From Plotosus lineatus (taxonomy: Eukaryota > Chordata > Actinopteri > Siluriformes > Plotosidae): DNA of 64,000 nt. Position 1 is the stretch's first letter. Every line of letters begins with the position of its first letter. Under the pieces are notes generated by a model, which saw only the letters and a list, made by a program, of their open reading frames with translations, had not been told where the DNA came from and did no database searches. Shown piece by piece: positions 37,466 to 45,400 of the stretch. The translations under genes were made by a program, and so were the position numbers. The DNA lies in assembly GCA_024760905.1 (NCBI GenBank), contig CM045737.1, positions 18,350,848 through 18,414,847 on the forward strand, given 5' to 3'.

Positions 37466-40400
37466 CGCGCACACGCATACACTGCCGTCAATAATTATTG
37501 GTACCCCTAATTAAGATGTGTTAAAAGCCTTAAAATAAATTCAATTTTTATCACAGAAGCTACTCTCATACTGAAATTTATAGAAAATGTAACCTTCAAT
37601 TCAAGTATATTTAAGGGGGAAAAAATCCATACTAAGGAATAACTATTTTCCATCACATCACCCGTTTCACAATTATTGGCACCCGACAATTCCTAGGAAA
37701 TAAATGTAACTGAAGTATTTTTGTCATTTCTACAGTATTTTACAAAGTAGATCAGGGTATCTTGGAACATTTAATTACTAATTCATCACTTCCTGTTTCC
37801 CTGGGGTATAAATATGATGTAACACAGAGGCCATTTCTCTTATCCACTCTTCAACATGGGAAAGACAAATGAACACACCATTCAAGTAAAGCAGATGTGT
37901 GTCGACCTTCACATGTCAGGCAATGGCTACAGTCCCTTGCCTGCACCTGCCCATAAATACTGTCAGAGGATTCAGTAAGAAGTTTAAATCAACTGGAACA
38001 GTGGTAAACAAGTCTGGATGAGGATGCAAGGATATTTTTCCACCACGCACATTGAGGAGGATGGTTAGAGAAATAAAACGTTCTCCAAACTTCACTGTGA
38101 AAGAATTGCAACAAATGGTAGCAGCTTGGGGTCACAAACCACTTAGAGAACTCCAGACATTTGCGTTTATGATTGTAAATAAGAAGTTTTCTGTTCATGC
38201 CTTCGAACTTCCAGAGGTCCTGGGAACCTTGTTAGGGTGCATGGCATCATGAAGGCTTTGAAATACCAGGAGATTTTAAATCAAAATCTGCTGGCCTCTG
38301 CTCAACAGCTGAAGATGGGTCTTCACTGGATCTTTCAGTAAAATAATGACTCTAAACATGTGGCCAATATACACAGAAATAATTCACCAGACACTCCTGT
38401 TAGCACATTCATGCTCCTCCCATGGCCATCTCAGTCCTCAGACCTCAACCCCAGTGAAGACCTGTCGAGTGAGCTGAATATATATATTAGTCTTTCTCAA
38501 AAAATGAGCATATTGTGATGAAGTTTATCATTTTCTGTAATGTACTGATAAAAGTTAAACTTTCATACAGTTTAGATTCATTGCACACCAACTGAAATAT
38601 TTCAGGTCTTTTATTGTTTTAATTCTGATGATTTTGGCATACAGCTCATGAAAATCCAAAATTCCTATCTCAAAAAATTAGCATATCATGTTCAGGTAGT
38701 CTAAACGAGCTATTAACCTAATCATCTGAATCAACCAATTAACTCTAAACACCTGCAAAAGATTCCTGAGGCTTTTAAAACCTCCCAGCCTGGTTCATTA
38801 CTCAAAACCGCAATCATGGGTAAGACTGCCGACCTGACTGCTGTCCAGAAGGCCATCATTGACACCCTCAAGCAAGAGGGTAAGACACAGAAAGAAATCT
38901 CTGAGTGAATAGGCTGTTCCCAGAGTGCTGCATCAAGCCACCTCAGTGGGACGTCTGTGGGAAGGAAAAAGTGTGGCAGAAAACGCTGCACAACCAGAAG
39001 AGGTGACCGGACCCTGAGGAAGATTGTGGAGAAGGGCCGATTCCAGACCTTGGGGGACCTGTGGAAGCAGTGGACTGGGCTACAGGTGCCGCATTCCCCA
39101 GGTCAAGCCACTTTTGAACCAGAAACAGCGGCAGAAGCGCCTGACCTGGGCTACAGAGAAGCAGCACTGGACTGTTTCTCAGTGGTCCAAAGTACTTTTT
39201 TCGGATGAAAGCAAATTTTGCATGTCATTCGGAAATCAAGGTACCAGAGTCTGGAGGAAGACTGGGGAGAAGGAAATGCCAAAATGCCTGAAGTCCAGTG
39301 TCAAGTACCCACAGGCAGTGATGGTCTAGGGTGCCATGTCAGCTGATGGTGTTGGTCCACTGTGTTTTATCAAGGGCAGGGTCAATGCAGCTAGCTATCA
39401 GGAGATTTTGGAGCACTTCATGCTTCCATCTGCTGAAAAGCTTTTTGGAGATGAAGATTTTCATTTTTCTGCACGACCTGGCACCTGCTCACAGTGCCAA
39501 AACCACTGCTAAATGGTTTACTGACCATGGTATTACTGTGCTCAATTGGCCTGCCAACTCTCCTGACCTGAACCCCATAGAGAATCTGTGGGATATTGTG
39601 AAGAGAAAGTTGAGAGACACCAGACCCAACACTGTGGATGAGCTTAAGGCCGCTATCGAAGCATCCTGGGCCTCCGTATCACCTCAGCAGTGCCACAGGC
39701 TGATTGGCTCCATGCCACGCCGCATCGAAGCAGTCATTTCTGCAAAAGGATTCCCGACCAAGTATTGAGTGCATAACTAAACATAATTATTTGAAGGGTG
39801 ACTTTTTTTGTATTAAAAACACTTTTTTTTATTGATCGGATGAAATATGCTAATTTTTTGAGATAGGAATTTTGGGTTTTCATGAGCTGTATGCCAAAAT
39901 CATCAGCATTAAAACAATAAAAGACCTAAAATATTTCAGTTGGTATGCAATGAATCTAAAATATATGAAAGTTTAATTTTTATCAGTACATTCCAGAAAA
40001 TAACTAACTTTATCACAATATGCTAATTTTTTGAGAAGGACTAGTGTATGTGTGTGTTATGTATGTATGTGTATGTATATGTGTTCATAAACACACACAC
40101 ATATAGTCGGCCCCCAACTTACGAAGACCCCTGTGTATGAAATCCCCGGGTTACGAAAAACATTTCCTAAGTTTCCGTCCACGAGACACGAAACAACCCA
40201 CTCTTACGAAAAAAAATTCCAACTCGCCAATCAAAATTTCACACGCTGCGCGAGTTGCTCTCTCATTGGCTGTCTCTCAACATCCTGCCATGCTGGCCTC
40301 CCAGATAGAGACAGAAGGAGGCTTCAGTCTTTAGTTTTTAAAGTTGTTTTAATTCAGTAAATGTTTAATAAATGTGGGCGCATTTGAGCTCTTCTGGAAT

Positions 40401-40633
40401 TCCAATCCCTCAAGGAATCAAATTAAAGTTGAGTTTGTCAAGCAGAGAATGCGCTTTGAAGAGAGAGAAGGAAAGAGAAGGAATAACGCTTTCGTTTTTA
40501 GTTTAGTTTTTTTAAGTTGTTTTAATTCAGTGAATGGTCAAGCAGGGAATACGCTTTGAATTCACCTCTTGTGGGTGTGGCCCGCAGGGCGCGCGAGAGA
40601 GGGAAGGAGAGCGAGTGAGAGAGACAGAGAGAC

Positions 40634-40664
<31 letters not shown>

Positions 40665-41135
40665 AGGAGTAATTCTTTAGTTTTTAGTTTAGTTTTTTAA
40701 GTTGTTTTAATTAAGTAAACGGTCAAGCAGGGAATGCACTTTGAATTCACGTCTTGTGGGCGTGGCCCACAGCGCGCGCGAGAGAGAGAGCGATAGAGAG
40801 AGGTGTGTGTGTGTGTGTGTGTGTGTGTTAATAAAAATGTTTAATAATGGTTTAATTAATAAATATGTTAATAAAATGGTTTAATATATTAATAAAATGT
40901 TTAAATGGTTTAATAAATCATTTTCTTTTACTTTTATACATTTTCTTTTACATTATTTCATACAAAATTGGTGTACTTTTTATAATTTTTAAAGGGTTTA
41001 TGGGGTTTATCCAGTCCAAAGACTGGAGCCTTGGAACGAATTACGTGTTTAACATGTAAGATGTGACCCCTACTTACAAAATCCTCGCTATACGAAAAGG
41101 GCTCTGCAACGGATTAATTTCATAAGTTGGGGGCT

Positions 41136-41174
<39 letters not shown>

Positions 41175-42406
41175 TGCATGTGCGGTATATTCTTAACCCA
41201 CATCCATCATGATAGCCCATTTTTTAATCCATACAAACCTATCATTACATTACTAGCATTTGTGTGGTTTGTAAAAAAGCCTCAAGCAGTGCTATATCGG
41301 TTTTATTTAGCAGATCACTGTGTGTTTTATCTCGGGCTACAAAATGACAAGCTATCCAAAATAGTGCAGTTTAAAATATTATTTGTGCTATTTCATGAAT
41401 AATACTGTATAAAGTTTTCTGAAGGTTTCTTTCAATGGTAAAAGTTGTAACTGGTAAAATAAATGTATTCTACTTCACATCTTTGCTACAAAGAAAAATA
41501 TAATTTTAATAAGAATTTAATAATCATTAATTTATTAATAAGAATAAGAATTTATTTGAAATATTCAAACTTTGAGTTTTCTTTAAATTGCAATTTTAAA
41601 ATTCCCGCATACTGCCGTGTAGTTTTGATTTATTTTAGCTCTTTATTTCATAGTACAACTTTGCTTATTTTTCATACTTAAACAAATGTATTGCATGTCC
41701 TGTGAATGACTATTACAATGACACACCATTTCCTCCGGGATCAATAAAGTACTCTGATTCTGATTACTGGTTGCTATCACTATTAAGACTTTGTACATAA
41801 TTCCAAATGTTGCAAATTTTCTGTACATACAGATGTTAAATCCAAGTGAACCTTAGTTGCATAAGAATGTGGACTGGGGTTTCCCAGTGCAGTATCTAAC
41901 AGAATGATACCAACAAGCATCAACAATCTGATTGGCCAAATATACTACATTATATGCAATGACTCCAACAGATGTCGCTGTTGTGCTTTAAGGCTTTGCT
42001 CATTCACCAGCTTAATGTTTGCTTCTAGGATAGTTGGGGAATCCCAAACTACTATCTGATTTTGATATTCATGGCCTGATCATGGTTTCAGTAAAATCTT
42101 GACTCTTCCCTATAAACATGTATTGTCTTGACAGAATTCAGTAAAGTCTGTGGTCAGAAAGTAAAGAAATTAAGGCTGTGTCATACGAAAGAGTTGTTTC
42201 TCAATGCTGTGTGGTCTACAGGCTGGGGTTGATGGGGAGAGCATAGGGAATTGCCCATTTTCTCAACGCCTCTTTATGATCCTCTGGCTCAAAGGGGTCG
42301 TGTTCAACGTCACCACTGTGGACCTGAAAAGGTGAAAAATGATTTAATTCAACTTTATTCACTCAATTTAAAGTGTTTATTATAAAGTGTGTGCATGTGC
42401 GTGCAC

Positions 42407-42444
<38 letters not shown>

Positions 42445-45400
42445 TTTAGTTGCTGGCTATTATTAAAAAAATCTGGGTGTTATTTATGATCTTTTGTTCA
42501 GGAAACCAGCTGACCTGCATAATCTGGCTCCGGGTACACACCCTCCATTCCTCACATACAATGGTGAACTCAGGACAGATGTCAACAAAATTGAGGAGTT
42601 TTTAGAAGAAGTCTTAGCACCACCAAAGTAAGTCACTGGACTTTGAGGGGATTTGACATTGTGATTTTAAACACACTTGTGGTACATTTTAATATTTTCC
42701 ACAAAATTATTTTTCATGGTATCCGAGTAAAATTAATCAAGAAGCAGTTCAAGAACAATTTATATTTATTAATCATTATCCTTCCCTCAGATCTCTGTCT
42801 GCCTATGTGTGTGTGTGTGTGTGTGTGTTTTGGCTTCATGCTATAGGAAGAATCACTAAACATGAAATTAATTTTTGGTTATCCCTCTAGCTTTTGGTCT
42901 TGTGAACTTATAGAAAAATATTTGTTCAAATCACACTATTACAGGTTTATTAAATATACAGTATCGGGTTTTAAAAGCGAGGACTCATTACCATTACTCT
43001 TAGTAAGCAGATGTTATTTCCACTCCATCGGAATACAGTATATAACTATTATATATAAATATTTGACCCAATAATAATATATGACTTTCAGGACTATTGT
43101 TAAAAGTAAGTTTTCTACTAAAAGGGACCAAAGGACACAATGTTCACCCACAATACTATGAAGCATAATTTTGGCTCAGGTAGATTTTGCTTTGAAATAA
43201 ATAAATAGTAGTATACATTTGCAGCATTTTGCAGATATAAGAACATTATTTTTATACAATTGCGGTTGGTTGAAGGGCCTTGCAGAAGTTCCCAACAGTG
43301 GCACCCTGGCAGTACTAGGAACTGAAACCCGAACTCACAAATCAGTAATCCACAGTCTTAATCATTTAGCCACCAGTGCACTGTAAAAATAGTATGCTAC
43401 ACTATATGGGAATGACATAGTCTGATTGGTTCTCAATCTAGGGATTGACAGATGTCCGAGTGCATCATTTTTTAATCAAGATGACAGACACTCGTGGTCG
43501 TTCTCTGTCACTTTGAGCCACCGGTGTCATCATGATTAGATTCTAAAAGAGAAAAATAAACCATGTAATATTGTCTCAGTTACCCACTGTGTTTATGGTC
43601 TGCTCAGGGACTGCACAGAGCTCACCTGATCATTCATGCTTGAAATATGTAAAAAAAAAAGAAACAATAAAAAAGTATATTATTTGCTTTCTCTGTCTTC
43701 GCGTGGTACATGCTTAAACGTTTACTATCCTCAGACTTGGTGGATACTCCTAAATGAAATAGTAGCCTTTGCATATACAACTCAGCAACGTCCACTTTAC
43801 CTTCAGAGAATAATAGTTAATTATTGGATCAAGTATAATTGTCGGTACCATCTAACAAATTATGGAAAAGTGTTTAATGTATTTTTGGGTGATGGAATGA
43901 TCGGTGCTAGGGAAAGGACGTTGCTATGGTTGAAGTGATAGAAATGATGCTGCAACTACATCTCATATTGAAAACAATGCAGACAACTGTCTCACATTCA
44001 AAACTAAAATATTTCTTGATGTTTTGAGTGTTGCTTTATTCTGGTATATTAAATGTTTTCAGATAAATAAAAAAATGTTATAACTTTAACTTTCTTTTTT
44101 TAAATTTTAGATTTTAAGATAACTTTTTGGGGTATTGGAAAAGGGGAAAACTGGTGATACTGAAGCCTATAAGAATGTTCAGTTCATTTTCTGTAACCAC
44201 TTAATCCTAATTAGGGTCACGGGGAGGCTGGCGACCATCCCAGCCGACTCCGGGCGAGGGCAGAGTAACACCCTGGACGGCTCGCCAGGCCATCACAGAG
44301 CGGAAACATGCTGACGGCTTTGCAGCCACTCTTTTACACGAACCTCACACCATAGACAGTGAGAGACATGGCCGGTCTTTGATAACCCAGTTATCTGCAC
44401 TGGGGGGGACAGTGACAACCTTGTGGAGAGTGGGACTCGAACCCCCAACCTTAGGATCAGCAATCCAGCACCCTATACCATTAGGCCACCACTGCCCTCT
44501 ATAAGAATGTTGTGAAAGATCAAAATAAACCATCATGGACAAATAGTAAAATGTTTCTCAGATAGTTTTAGTGTTAATTTAACAAATACTGAAAGAAGAA
44601 TTTTAAATATGACCAAAGGACATGAAATTGCTTATAGTCTATATGAACAAGTTAAAAAATTCATACTTATTTAAGTTAATTGCAAGACAAAGTCCTCTGT
44701 CTGTTTCTGAGCTTTAAGTTAATGTTTTGAAATCTGTCAGATATATTATTAAATGACACAGAGTTGGTATTTGCCTAAAGGAAGTGAAAATGCTCTATTT
44801 CTGTTCTCTGTGTGCCTCAGATACCCCAAGCTGGCAGCCAAGCACAGGGAGTCCAACACAGCAGGGAATGACATATTTGCAAAGTTCTCAGCTTACATCA
44901 AAAACTCAAGGCCAGAAGCCAATGGAGGTAGACATGTCAAACCAGATCACTTGATTTTCTGAATGAATGTACAGTAGTATATTATAGATAGTAGTTTATT
45001 AAAATTGTAGTGATGTTTAAAAGTTATGTCATTTTAATAATTTTAACATGTAATATTATATTAATATTAGTATTAATAGAGCTGGGTGTTGCCTAGATTT
45101 TTTGTCTTGCGATATATTGCGATTTCGAGCATGTATTGAGATATGTATTGGGATATATTGCAAGAAGAATTTTAAATTAAAAGTGAGCCTGTTCTTGACA
45201 GTATTTATTCTTTATTTCAAAAATAGAAACCAACAACATTTAAAATGTTGTTTCAGTCATTAAAATCCTAAGCATCAGAAAAAAATCTACTTATGAAAAT
45301 GTAATGTTTTAAACTTGGGCACAAACATTAACACTGAAACAGAACTGCATATTGAGCAAGAGAAGCTATTTAAACATATTAAATACACAAACATTAGAAG

